Part shown: piece after piece, positions 9,211-17,948 of the stretch
Position numbering within the stretch: the stretch's first letter is position 1
Layout of the letters: each line of letters opens with the position of its first letter
Origin: Desulfamplus sp.
GTDB lineage: Bacteria; Desulfobacterota; Desulfobacteria; Desulfobacterales; Desulfobacteraceae
Assembly (NCBI GenBank): GCA_015232555.1
Contig: JADFZJ010000020.1
Location: 1-49,551 of the forward strand
Length of the DNA: 49,551 bases
Direction: 5' to 3'
Translations under genes and position numbers: made by a program
Notes under the pieces: generated by a model
Told to the model about the DNA's origin: nothing
What the model saw: only the letters and a program-made list of their open reading frames with translations
Database searches by the model: none

Positions 9211-9284
9211 TATATTTATATTCCTTTTAATCTGAATTGGGGGGTTAAATTTATTAACAATAAACAATTGTCCTACCAGCAAAT

Positions 9285-9821
9285 CTACTCTTCTTGTTCA
9301 ATAAAAACACTATCTTTGCCATCACACTCAACTAATGAGACATTTACAGTCTCGGCATGGCGAGTATCAACGACGACTCCCTTGTAATCAGCCTGAATTG
9401 GAAGCTCTCTGTGTCCTCTGTCAACCAAGACAGCAAGCTCAATCTTTGATGGTCTGCCAAAGTCCATTAGTGCCTCAAGTGCGGCTCTTATAGTTCTTCC
9501 TGTAAAGAGCACATCATCAACAAGAATGATTTTTTTGTTATCCACTGAAAACGAAATTTTTGACGGTCTGACAATAGGCTGATAGCTTATCTTTGTCCAA
9601 TCATCTCTGTAAAGGTTTATATCCATTGCACCTACAGGGATGATCTCTCCCTCTATCTGTTCGATTTTTTTTTGAATTCTTTTGGCAATAAAGTCTCCGC
9701 GGGTAATTATTCCTGCAAGAGCAAGGTTTTTAACTCCCTTGTGAGCCTCTATAATCTCATAGGACATTCTGGTAAGTGCCCTCTCCATATCTGCTGAATC
9801 AAAAACAATTTTCTGTTTCAT
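9285..9821 (-). CDS. pyrR: PyrR, pyrimidine regulator / uracil phosphoribosyltransferase
   Basis: 178 residues, the normal length. The PRPP loop IILVDDVLFTGRTIRAAL is intact, and GIITRGDFIAKRI plus LVDRGHRELPI fit PyrR. In other bacteria PyrR binds pyr mRNA to control attenuation and also makes UMP from uracil and PRPP. No pyr biosynthesis gene lies in this window, so its targets, if any, are elsewhere. It heads the minus-strand run leading into moaB and mcrBC. The upstream gap to 10050 holds the divergent promoters. Confidence 0.9.
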   Translation of the reverse strand: MKQKIVFDSADMERALTRMSYEIIEAHKGVKNLALAGIITRGDFIAKRIQKKIEQIEGEIIPVGAMDINLYRDDWTKISYQPIVRPSKISFSVDNKKIILVDDVLFTGRTIRAALEALMDFGRPSKIELAVLVDRGHRELPIQADYKGVVVDTRHAETVNVSLVECDGKDSVFIEQEE

Positions 9822-10049
9822 TATTTATCCTGTTTAGATGTCAAAATCATAATTATAAAATGACAATATTCCATTATTAATAAAAATAAAATTGTTATCA
9901 TTTTTTTTTATAAGGAGCAATCTTTGATTTTAATGTTCACATAACAAATTTTTACTTGATTTTTTGAGCCTCTTCCTTATATCCATTGTCTGCATTTATT
10001 ATAAGAGATTGGTTATTGCTGTTAAACAAAAACCTAAGGAGACGTTTTC

Positions 10050-10271
10050 ATGCCAACATTGGAAGAGAGAGAAGCAGAAACCCCTGCAGAACTGAAAAAA
10101 AGATTAAAGGCAAGATCAAAGGATTTTGATATTAACTGTGCATTTACAGAGTATATAGAGATGATGGAAAAATATCTGCTCACCCTTGAAAGACGGGTAA
10201 AAAGAATTGAACGCAGGCACAACTATAAGAGCGATGACATTCTCGGTATGGATGGTGAAGAACTTGAGTAA
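10050..10271 (+). CDS. Small charged coiled-coil protein upstream of uvrA
   Basis: 73 residues, with AAGGAG 9 bases before the ATG. It is a highly charged, probably helical protein (EEREAETPAELKKRLK, YLLTLERRVKRIERRHN) with no membrane segment. It overlaps the presumed uvrA start by 20 bases, so the two are probably co-translated. I do not recognise it. A weak sigma70-like site (TTGATT, 16 bases, TATATC) is seen at 9956-9983. It may be a DNA-repair accessory factor, but only context suggests that. Confidence 0.6.
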   Translation: MPTLEEREAETPAELKKRLKARSKDFDINCAFTEYIEMMEKYLLTLERRVKRIERRHNYKSDDILGMDGEELE

Positions 10272-13200
10272 TCTTCCAGCCACAAACGAACTTAACACCA
10301 TTACAATCAAGGGGGCAAGAGAGCACAACCTTAAAAATGTTGATGTTGTGCTGCCAAAAAAAAAGCTGATTGTATTTACAGGTGTTTCTGGTTCTGGAAA
10401 ATCAAGCCTTGCATTTGACACCATATTTGCAGAGGGACAACGCAGATATGTTGAATCTTTGTCTGCCTATGCAAGGCAGTTTATCGGGCAGATGGTCAAG
10501 CCTCACTACGACACCATCAGAGGGCTATCTCCCACTATCTCGATTGAACAAAAATCTGCAAGCAAAAATCCTCGCTCAACTGTAGGCACAATCACCGAAG
10601 TTTACGACTATTTGAGGGTTCTGTTTGCCCGTGTTGGAGAGCAATTCTGCATAAAGTGCGGAAGAGCTGTAGGCAAAGGAGATGCCGAAAGCATGGTATC
10701 TCAGATATTGTCCCTTCCGCTATCCTCAAAAATTCTGATCCTCGCCCCTCTTATCGATAATCGTAAAGGTGAACATAGAGATATTTTAGACAAGCTCAGA
10801 AAAGATGGATTTGCAAGAGTCCGTATTGATGGTGTAGTGCACAATCTTGAAGATATTCAGTCGCTTGCCAAAAACAAGAAGCATAATATTGATGTTGTGG
10901 TTGATAGACTTATCGTAACAGACAGCGATACATTCCGCAGCCGCGTGACAGATTCGGTTGAAACTGCACTTAAAACTGGTAATGGTCAAATTATTGTCCA
11001 TTTTGTGAGCGGCGGACATACAAACAGAGAACAGGTTAATAATCCAATTGGAGCTGAACGAGATAATATTGGACATAAGCAGGAGGATATCAGAATGAGC
11101 GAAGCACGTTCCTGTTGCGGCATTGCGTATCCTGAGCTTGAACCGACTCTCTTTTCGTTTAACTCTCCGTTGGGTATGTGCCCTGAATGCAATGGAATTG
11201 GGAATCTGCTTTATATGGACCATAATAAGGTTGTGCCTGATCACTCTCTGACCATACGTCAGGGGGCTGTGGTGCCGTGGAAAAACTATTTTTCCCCCAA
11301 AAAATTCTTTTATAAAAACAGAAACTTGAAAAACGGAGCAGCATATTTTGCAAACAGTTCTGTGAAAGATATTACAGAAGAAGAGGAGGGGGATTTAGAA
11401 AACGGGTCTGGTAAAAATGAGACAAATCAGAACTCATGGGGAATGGGTCAACTGCTTGCGATGAAAGAGCAGTGGGGAATTGATTTTGATACTCCGTGGA
11501 GAGATATGCCTGAAGAGCATAAAGATATTATTTTGAACGGAGGCAATGGCAAAAAACTTATAGTCAACTGGCAGTCAGACAAAATAAGAGGAGAGTTTGA
11601 GCACGAACATGAGGGTTTGATTCACTCCTTGATGAGGCGTTACAGAACCACTCAATCTGAAATTCAGAAACGATATTATTCAGGTTTTATGAGCGAACAG
11701 CCCTGCTCTGTCTGTGGAGGGAAACGGCTAAAACCAGAGGTGCTCCATGTTCGTATTGATGGAAAGTCGATAATTGACATAACTGAGATGAGCATCAGAA
11801 AGTGCCATGATTTTATCAGCAACCTCAAACTTGAAGGCAATCGCCAACTGATTGCCTCTGAGCTGATAAAGGAGATATCAGGCAGGCTCGGATTTCTGAT
11901 AAATGTTGGGCTTGATTATCTATCGCTTGACCGCAAAGGTCCGACACTTTCAGGCGGAGAATCTCAGCGAATCAGGCTTGCATCTCAGGTAGGTTCTGAA
12001 TTGACAGGCGTGCTCTATATTTTAGATGAACCGTCAATCGGGCTTCACCAGAGAGACAATGAAAAACTTATAAGAACACTCTGCCATTTAAGAGATATTG
12101 GCAACACCTTGATTGTAGTTGAGCATGATGAAGAGACCATGAATCGAGCTGACTGGATTGTCGATATTGGACCAGGTGCGGGACATTTAGGAGGAGAGAT
12201 AATTGCTCAGGGCACACCAGAAGAGATTAAAAAGAGTCCTTTCTCTTTGACTGGAAAATTTTTAAACGGTTCGGAAAAGATTGAGATTCCGCAGAAAAGA
12301 AAGATTCCGACTGATATATCTATCGATTCAGCAAATCAGATGGCTGCAACAAAAAGCATCAGAATAAATCTATCAGACAGCAAGAGAACAAATCCTGCAG
12401 ACAGCGGTAAAGGCTGGCTAACCATAAAAAAAGCATCTGAAAATAATCTTCAAAATATTGATGTACGCATTCCGCTTGGTTTGATGGTGGCAGTTACTGG
12501 TGTTTCTGGTGCTGGGAAATCAACCCTTATCAATCAGATTCTCTATCCTGCCATAGCAAGGCAACTTCACGGCTCAACCCTTGAGGTTGGAGCACACGAA
12601 GGTATTGAAGGGCTTTTTCAGATAAATAAGATAATCAACATTGACCAGAAACCGATTGGTAGAACCCCAAGAAGCAATCCAGCCACATACACCAAAGTTT
12701 TTGATCCAATACGGGAACTTTTTGAGATTCTCCCAGAATCAAGAGCACGTGGCTACAAAAAGGGACGCTATTCGTTTAATGTCAAGGGAGGCAGGTGTGA
12801 GGCGTGCAGCGGAGACGGCTATATAAAGGTTGAGATGCACTTTTTACCTGATGTGTTTGTGCCATGCGAGGTGTGCAGAGGTAAGCGATTTAACAGCTCT
12901 ACGCTTGAGATAAAATATAAAAACCACTCAATTGCCGATGTGCTTGATCTCTCTGTGATGCAGGCGTGTGAGCTTTTTGCAAACCACCCGCAGATCATAA
13001 ACATTCTCAATACTCTCATGGATGTTGGACTCTCCTACATAAAACTTGGTCAGGCAGCAACTACCCTTTCAGGTGGTGAGGCACAGAGAATCAAACTTGC
13101 AAGAGAGCTTGCCAGACGAGATACTGGTCAGACACTCTATATTTTAGATGAGCCAACAACTGGACTCCATTTTCAAGATATAAGGCTTCTGTTAAATGTG

Positions 13201-13446
13201 CTCAAAAGACTTACAGACGGCGGAAATACAGTCGTTGTAATTGAGCACAATCTTGATGTGATAAAAACTGCTGACTGGATTATTGATCTTGGTCCTGAAG
13301 GTGGCAGCCGCGGGGGACAGATTATAGCAGAAGGCTCTCCTGAACAGGTTGCACAATCTAAAGAAAGCTATACTGGATACTATCTGAATCAGGCACTATC
13401 AAAGCATAAAGAAGAACGACCTGCCCTAACAGCCATTTCTACTTGA
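10252..13446 (+). CDS. uvrA: UvrA, excinuclease ABC subunit A
   Basis: About 1064 residues, some 100 longer than the usual ~940. It is the damage-recognition ATPase of nucleotide excision repair. It shows two ABC ATPase halves: GVSGSGKSS and GVSGAGKST Walker A loops, two LSGGE(S/A)QRI signatures and two DEP(S/T) Walker B ends. Zinc-knuckle cysteines are present (CPECNG, CSVCGG; CEACSG, CEVCRG). Extra length comes from polar inserts around residues 255-290 and 365-410 (EEEEGDLENGSGKNETNQN). The start at the ATG at 10252 lies inside the upstream small gene; a TTG at 10264 is an alternative. The stop overlaps the end of the convergent yejB by 8 bases. Confidence 0.95.
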   Translation: MVKNLSNLPATNELNTITIKGAREHNLKNVDVVLPKKKLIVFTGVSGSGKSSLAFDTIFAEGQRRYVESLSAYARQFIGQMVKPHYDTIRGLSPTISIEQKSASKNPRSTVGTITEVYDYLRVLFARVGEQFCIKCGRAVGKGDAESMVSQILSLPLSSKILILAPLIDNRKGEHRDILDKLRKDGFARVRIDGVVHNLEDIQSLAKNKKHNIDVVVDRLIVTDSDTFRSRVTDSVETALKTGNGQIIVHFVSGGHTNREQVNNPIGAERDNIGHKQEDIRMSEARSCCGIAYPELEPTLFSFNSPLGMCPECNGIGNLLYMDHNKVVPDHSLTIRQGAVVPWKNYFSPKKFFYKNRNLKNGAAYFANSSVKDITEEEEGDLENGSGKNETNQNSWGMGQLLAMKEQWGIDFDTPWRDMPEEHKDIILNGGNGKKLIVNWQSDKIRGEFEHEHEGLIHSLMRRYRTTQSEIQKRYYSGFMSEQPCSVCGGKRLKPEVLHVRIDGKSIIDITEMSIRKCHDFISNLKLEGNRQLIASELIKEISGRLGFLINVGLDYLSLDRKGPTLSGGESQRIRLASQVGSELTGVLYILDEPSIGLHQRDNEKLIRTLCHLRDIGNTLIVVEHDEETMNRADWIVDIGPGAGHLGGEIIAQGTPEEIKKSPFSLTGKFLNGSEKIEIPQKRKIPTDISIDSANQMAATKSIRINLSDSKRTNPADSGKGWLTIKKASENNLQNIDVRIPLGLMVAVTGVSGAGKSTLINQILYPAIARQLHGSTLEVGAHEGIEGLFQINKIINIDQKPIGRTPRSNPATYTKVFDPIRELFEILPESRARGYKKGRYSFNVKGGRCEACSGDGYIKVEMHFLPDVFVPCEVCRGKRFNSSTLEIKYKNHSIADVLDLSVMQACELFANHPQIINILNTLMDVGLSYIKLGQAATTLSGGEAQRIKLARELARRDTGQTLYILDEPTTGLHFQDIRLLLNVLKRLTDGGNTVVVIEHNLDVIKTADWIIDLGPEGGSRGGQIIAEGSPEQVAQSKESYTGYYLNQALSKHKEERPALTAIST

Positions 13447-14473
13447 ATCTTACCCTTGGATCCACAAGTGCAACGCAGATATCAGAGAGAATATTTCCGA
13501 TCATAAAAAGAAGCGATGATATAACAAGAATCCCCATCACAACAGGATAATCCCGATCCACAACAGATTCGTAACCTAAAAGCCCCATTCCATTGATATT
13601 AAATACCTTTTCAATTAGAAATGAGCCAGTAAGAACAACCGAGATATTGTTACCAAAACTTGTGGCAATGGGAATCAGGCTGTTTCTTAAAGCGTGACGG
13701 AAAACAGCCTGTTTGAACGAAAGCCCTTTGGCAATTGCGGTTCTTACGTAATCAGCAGAAAGCTGATCCATAAGGGTGTTTTTCATAAGAAGGGTCATCA
13801 CGGAAAACGATCCAATTACATAAGCAATCAGAGGTAAAGCTGTATGCCATGCAATATCTCGTACCTGTTCCATGAGGGAAAGATCATTGAACAGGTCAGA
13901 GGTAAACCCGCCTAATGGAAAAATATCCATGCGTGAAGAAAAAAGCACCAACAAAATGACTCCTGCCACCCACCCGGGAATTGCATAGCCCACAAAAATA
14001 ACAATTGAGGTGAAATTATCAAAACTTGTTCGATGTCTTATCGCCTTTGCAATCCCAAGAGGAATGCAAACCCCGTAAACAATCACCATTGTAAGCAGAC
14101 CAAAATAGAGAGAGATGGGAATCCGCTCTTTTATCATCTCCCAAACTGGATCGTAATATCTTGTTGAGCTTCCGAGATCTCCTTTTAGAACTTTGGAGAG
14201 CCACAACCAATAACTTGTAACTATTGGCTTGTCAAAACCGTAGTATTCCTTAAGCTGCTGAATCTGCTCTTCAGAAAGGGGCTGCCCTGAATTGTCTCGA
14301 CCTGCCCCGCGTGATAATCCACTGCCTCCTTCGGTCTGCATCTGCCGTGCAGCAGAGATCATTCTCTCAACAGGACCGCCGGGGACAAATCGAGTAATGG
14401 CAAAAACCATGATGGTAATTCCCACAAATGTAGGCACGATCAATAAAAATCTTCTTATGAAATATGCGGTCAT
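13439..14473 (-). CDS. yejB: YejB-type ABC transporter permease
   Basis: 344 residues with about six membrane segments. The first is the N-terminal FIRRFLLIVPTFVGITIMVFAITRFVPGGP, typical of oligopeptide/microcin C importer permeases. A Gly/Ser-rich loop (residues ~45-65) is followed by YYGFDKPIVTSYWLWL and the binding-protein-dependent EAA-like loop (DYVRTAIAKGLSFKQAVFRHALRNSL). The family imports peptides across the inner membrane with a binding protein, second permease and ATPases. None of those partners is adjacent: the upstream gene is an isocitrate dehydrogenase. It is either an orphan or its partners lie elsewhere. Confidence 0.82.
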   Translation of the reverse strand: MTAYFIRRFLLIVPTFVGITIMVFAITRFVPGGPVERMISAARQMQTEGGSGLSRGAGRDNSGQPLSEEQIQQLKEYYGFDKPIVTSYWLWLSKVLKGDLGSSTRYYDPVWEMIKERIPISLYFGLLTMVIVYGVCIPLGIAKAIRHRTSFDNFTSIVIFVGYAIPGWVAGVILLVLFSSRMDIFPLGGFTSDLFNDLSLMEQVRDIAWHTALPLIAYVIGSFSVMTLLMKNTLMDQLSADYVRTAIAKGLSFKQAVFRHALRNSLIPIATSFGNNISVVLTGSFLIEKVFNINGMGLLGYESVVDRDYPVVMGILVISSLLFMIGNILSDICVALVDPRVRFK

Positions 14474-14525
14474 TCTCTATTTCCGATAACATACATGGCA
14501 GATTATTCTGCCATAACAAAATAGA

Positions 14526-15743
14526 TTAACTTATCTTTTTAACCAAAAATTTGGTCGCCTGCTCACATGTCACACCATTCTTACCGCCGTTTGGAACAAG
14601 TTTTTCCCGAGTAAGATCATCAACAGCAGCAAATACATTCTCTTTGAGCTTTGGATAACCAATAAACTCAAGAAGCTCACCAGTAGCTTTTGCCACTGCA
14701 ACTGGTGATGCAAAATGACCTCTGTTCTCAAGCATCATTCTTGTACCTGTTCCGCCGCCTGCCTCAAACATCCCTTGCGAAAACGATATATTGGCAGAAC
14801 CTACGCCGCCAATTCCGCCGACATACATTCCAGCCTCATCACCTGCCATATCTCCCACAATATTATTGCACACCATTGTTGTGAGTTTAAACTCTCTTCC
14901 TGTCTTCTCTCCTCTCATTGATTTAAGTTTTTCAGGCTGGGTAACTGTATATGAAAAATCATCAGGCTTGACTGACAGATAATCAATTTCAGGAAAATGT
15001 TTGTCAATATACTCTTTTGCCCAGTTAAGTGAAGCCGCATCAGGCTTGATTACATTATCCTTAAAATTGAGAACTACGGCATCTGATTTATTGGCTTTTG
15101 CATGAATACAGGCAAGGTGAGTAAGACGCTCAATATCAATGCGAGCCTGCGGCCAGAAGCAGATAGCATACTCCTCCTGACCGTTTAGCAAAGATACACC
15201 AGCAGATTTTGCGTCTTGATATGGCGTGCCAAGATTGCATCTGAAAACCGAAAAATCAATTCCCAACTCTTCGTTTTTAATCCCTCTTTGACAGGCAAAC
15301 AGATCCATATACTGCCTCATCCAGACATTGGCACTTGGTACGTTTGGATATTTTGAGCTGTCAGGGGTCTCAAGAGGCATCTTTAATATCACATCACACT
15401 TGTCAATAACATCAATTGAGGTTTGAGGTGCAACAACATCAAGCTCAAGTCTCTTTTCTATGGTCAAATCAGGAATTTCAACAACCTTAATTTCACCTTT
15501 TGCAATCTCTTTGGCAAGCAGAGTCTCAAGAATCGTGCGGGCTGCATTTGCCACAATCGGACCAATGCCGTCTCCAGGGGCAAACCCTATTGTCAAAGGA
15601 CGTTTTTTACTCAAATCTACAGGATTAAAGTTTCCGCGTGTTTTAATTGCTTTTTCAACACGCTCTTTTTCGTTCTTCAAAAGAACAGATAACGCCTCAA
15701 ACGGGTTATAATTTCCTTCAAAAACATTTAGATATGCAGCCAT
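14526..15743 (-). CDS. icd: Isocitrate dehydrogenase (isocitrate/isopropylmalate dehydrogenase family)
   Basis: 405 residues. It oxidises isocitrate to 2-oxoglutarate in the TCA cycle, which many Desulfobacterota run for acetate oxidation or for biosynthesis. GDGIGP sits at 58-62. The substrate pocket SxNVxxRQxxDLxxCxR (Ser137, Asn139, Arg143, Arg153) matches the Ser113/Asn115/Arg119/Arg129 set of E. coli Icd, which argues for isocitrate over isopropylmalate. The metal-binding Asp region NNIVGDMAGDEAG and the GGIGGVGSANIS loop are present. AAGGAG precedes the ATG. NAD versus NADP use cannot be settled by eye. yejB follows after 52 bases, possibly in the same transcript. Confidence 0.82.
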   Translation of the reverse strand: MAAYLNVFEGNYNPFEALSVLLKNEKERVEKAIKTRGNFNPVDLSKKRPLTIGFAPGDGIGPIVANAARTILETLLAKEIAKGEIKVVEIPDLTIEKRLELDVVAPQTSIDVIDKCDVILKMPLETPDSSKYPNVPSANVWMRQYMDLFACQRGIKNEELGIDFSVFRCNLGTPYQDAKSAGVSLLNGQEEYAICFWPQARIDIERLTHLACIHAKANKSDAVVLNFKDNVIKPDAASLNWAKEYIDKHFPEIDYLSVKPDDFSYTVTQPEKLKSMRGEKTGREFKLTTMVCNNIVGDMAGDEAGMYVGGIGGVGSANISFSQGMFEAGGGTGTRMMLENRGHFASPVAVAKATGELLEFIGYPKLKENVFAAVDDLTREKLVPNGGKNGVTCEQATKFLVKKIS

Positions 15744-15754
15744 TTTTTTCTCCT

Positions 15755-15822
15755 TAATTATAAAAATATTTATGATAGTCAGTCCTATCGCTAATTATAA
15801 AAATATCTATGATAGTCAGCCC
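15755..15822. repeat. Tandem ~30-bp direct repeat
   Basis: Two near-identical ~30-base units (TAATTATAAAAATAT then TATGATAGTCAG with one or two differences) start at 15755 and 15792, a period of 37. They occupy the whole gap between the icd start and the end of the EamA gene, just upstream of the icd ribosome site. They may be protein-binding sites for icd control or a local duplication. Confidence 0.7.
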
Positions 15823-16689
15823 TTAACCTGCTGTTTTTTGCAGCAGAAGACCAGAAACAATAAAAGCAAGACCAATAAATGTTGATATAAATACAGTTTC
15901 ATTTAAAAAAAATCTGATAAATATCAATGAGATAAACGGTGTTAAAAATATAAGGTTCACAATTTTACCTGTGTTGTTACTAAGTTTTAAGGCGGTAAGC
16001 CATATAACAAACGTGAATCCAAATTCAAAACACCCAACCCAAACTGCCCCAGCAAAACCTTTTAAAGATATATCGGTTATACTTGAAAACCATAAACACG
16101 ATATTGCTGTTAAAGGAAGGCTGAAAAGAAAGTTCAGAAAAAGACCAATAATAGGGTCACGCGGCATACGGACATTTAGAATCCAGTAAAGTGCCCATAC
16201 AACAGTGCTCCCAAGTGCCAAAATAAGACCATTCAGACTCAGTGTCTTGAATCCAGAAATATCTCCGTGTGTCGAGACAATCACAGCACCTGTATAGCAT
16301 ATAAGCATGGCAATGAAATCAATTTTACCAAACGGATGTTTAAGCAGGGGGACAGATAGGAGAGTAAGCATTATTGCCCATGTGTAATTTACAGATTGTG
16401 CAATCTGAGCAGGCAGCAGATCATAAGCCTTAAAAATCATAAGATAATATATAAAAGGGTTTATAAATCCAAGAAAAAATGAATTTATATAGTCCTGCCG
16501 TTCAAGGGTAAATGCCTCTTTAAATCTTCCCTGAATCAAAAGAATCAGAGCTATTACAACTGTAGAGACTAAACTTGCATAAAATAGAAGTTGAGGAACA
16601 TCTAAATATTTAAGGGAGAGTTTAAATGCGGTTGCTGATGTTGACCAGAAAAGAACGGTGAGCAGTGCCAGCAAATATGCTTTATTCAT
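15823..16689 (-). CDS. EamA/DMT-family transporter
   Basis: 288 residues with about ten hydrophobic helices in two repeated halves (FWSTSATAFKLSL in the first, ALGSTVVWALYWILN in the second), the pattern of EamA drug/metabolite exporters. It has a short cytoplasmic N-terminus (MNKAYLLALL) and positively charged loops. The substrate is unknown; relatives export amino acids or metabolites. It ends just upstream of icd, in the same direction, across the tandem repeat. A palindromic element separates it from the FkbH-type gene. Confidence 0.82.
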   Translation of the reverse strand: MNKAYLLALLTVLFWSTSATAFKLSLKYLDVPQLLFYASLVSTVVIALILLIQGRFKEAFTLERQDYINSFFLGFINPFIYYLMIFKAYDLLPAQIAQSVNYTWAIMLTLLSVPLLKHPFGKIDFIAMLICYTGAVIVSTHGDISGFKTLSLNGLILALGSTVVWALYWILNVRMPRDPIIGLFLNFLFSLPLTAISCLWFSSITDISLKGFAGAVWVGCFEFGFTFVIWLTALKLSNNTGKIVNLIFLTPFISLIFIRFFLNETVFISTFIGLAFIVSGLLLQKTAG

Positions 16690-16746
16690 CTGATTCTCAA
16701 TTGTTGTTAAATGGTTTTAGGTTTATTGAATTTTATATTATTCGTC

Positions 16747-16844
16747 ATGTTACGCACTAATCTACCCCCCACTCCCTTACCCCTCCCTATATGGAGATAA
16801 CTCTCTCCCCTGCGGGGAGGCTGGGGAGGGGCTTTGCGTAACAT
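16747..16844. repeat. 98-bp palindromic intergenic element with 10-bp terminal inverted repeats
   Basis: The element starts ATGTTACGCA (16747-16756) and ends with the exact reverse complement TGCGTAACAT (16835-16844). Inside, C-rich and G-rich arms (CCCCTCCC and GGGGAGG-type blocks) can fold together, and a smaller CCCCTGCGGGG hairpin lies between. It is far more GC-rich than the surroundings. It sits 6 bases past the FkbH-gene stop, so it may act as a transcription terminator, but terminal repeats suggest a small mobile (MITE or REP-like) element. Confidence 0.7.
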
Positions 16845-16850
16845 CACTTA

Positions 16851-17930
16851 TTATACTATTTTAACTGTCATGTAGTTTGGAAACGGCTGAATTTTGCTCA
16901 AATCGTTCTCAAACACAATTAAACCATTATCTCGTTTGGTAGACTCATAGAAATGGTTAAACTTGTAAGTCATGTACATCATTCGGTTGCGGTCGTTTGG
17001 TATCATCTCTGCAAAGAGGCGGACATTGTTATCTCTTGCCTCATTGCGTATATGGTTAATCAAAACCGTGCCAACTCCCCTTGTCATCACACGACATGAC
17101 ATCAAAAGCAGTTTTATCATCCAGCTCTCTTTTTCGCACTCAATCAGCACAAGACCAATTTTGCCGTAACTTCCATATTTGTCGTAAAGTCCAGATATGA
17201 ACAGACGGTGACGGTCTGAATGGCGGAAAAAATCAAGTTCATCATGCGAATATGTGTAACCAGTAGTATTTAACTGATTTGTTCGCATTGTCAACTCTTC
17301 TGCACGTTTAAGGTCTTCAGACTTTGGAGTTCCGATTGTGAGCACCATCTCTAAAGTTGCAAGAAAATCCTCTTGAGGTCCTTCAAAATGCTCTTCAACT
17401 TTTTTGCGGGCTATATCAGCAAGATACATAATACGTCTTTTCGCTGAATCCTCAGTGATAAATCGGGGGTTAAATTCAGGCATATCGAGCATTGCGTCTA
17501 TTTTTGCAGCATCAATACACATAACTTCTGGATGGGCAAAAGAGACCTCTTCACGCTCAAAAGTCTGGTCATCTATAAATGCAATGGTGTCAATGCCTAT
17601 GTTTATATCTTTTCTGATACGATCTATTGAGTCTGATTTAGGTCCCCAGTGAATCTGAGGATATAGAAAATAGTCGGAAACACCAAGCTCTTCAAGTCTT
17701 TTCATGGCAAGGTTATGGTCGTTTTTGGATGCAATTGATTGAAGTATTCCTTTACTATCCAAATTCTGCATGATTTCACGAATACCATGGCGAAGCTCAA
17801 CCGTTGGGTCTTCTAAAAGAGTCCCCTCCCAAAGTGTGTTATCCAAATCCCATACAACGCATTTTATTTTACGTTCTGACCGCTCTTTACTAATAGCTTT
17901 TTTTTGTTCTTCTTGTTCTTTAGAACTCAT
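16851..17930 (-). CDS. FkbH-type HAD-IIIC protein with C-terminal GNAT-like domain
   Basis: 359 residues. The HAD core has the DLDNTLWEG motif (Asp28 and Asp30), a SKNDH region and FIDDQTFEREEV. These mark the FkbH subfamily, which loads a glyceryl unit from 1,3-bisphosphoglycerate onto carrier proteins in polyketide pathways. The second half (about 205-359) resembles an acyltransferase-like domain (FISGLYDKYGSYGKIGLVLIE, GVGTVLINHIRNEARDNNVRLFAE). No carrier protein, polyketide or peptide synthetase gene is nearby. It lies 18 bases after a PLP lyase gene, with AAGGAG before its ATG, so the two are probably one operon. The actual substrate is unknown. Confidence 0.78.
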   Translation of the reverse strand: MSSKEQEEQKKAISKERSERKIKCVVWDLDNTLWEGTLLEDPTVELRHGIREIMQNLDSKGILQSIASKNDHNLAMKRLEELGVSDYFLYPQIHWGPKSDSIDRIRKDINIGIDTIAFIDDQTFEREEVSFAHPEVMCIDAAKIDAMLDMPEFNPRFITEDSAKRRIMYLADIARKKVEEHFEGPQEDFLATLEMVLTIGTPKSEDLKRAEELTMRTNQLNTTGYTYSHDELDFFRHSDRHRLFISGLYDKYGSYGKIGLVLIECEKESWMIKLLLMSCRVMTRGVGTVLINHIRNEARDNNVRLFAEMIPNDRNRMMYMTYKFNHFYESTKRDNGLIVFENDLSKIQPFPNYMTVKIV

Positions 17931-17948
17931 TTTTTTTAAATATCTCCT

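Noticed and set aside
9028-9387. 119-codon plus-strand frame over moaB and pyrR
   Set aside because: It lies opposite two clear genes and has no family-like sequence.
15460-15711. Plus-strand frames opposite icd
   Set aside because: They are shadows of the conserved dehydrogenase.
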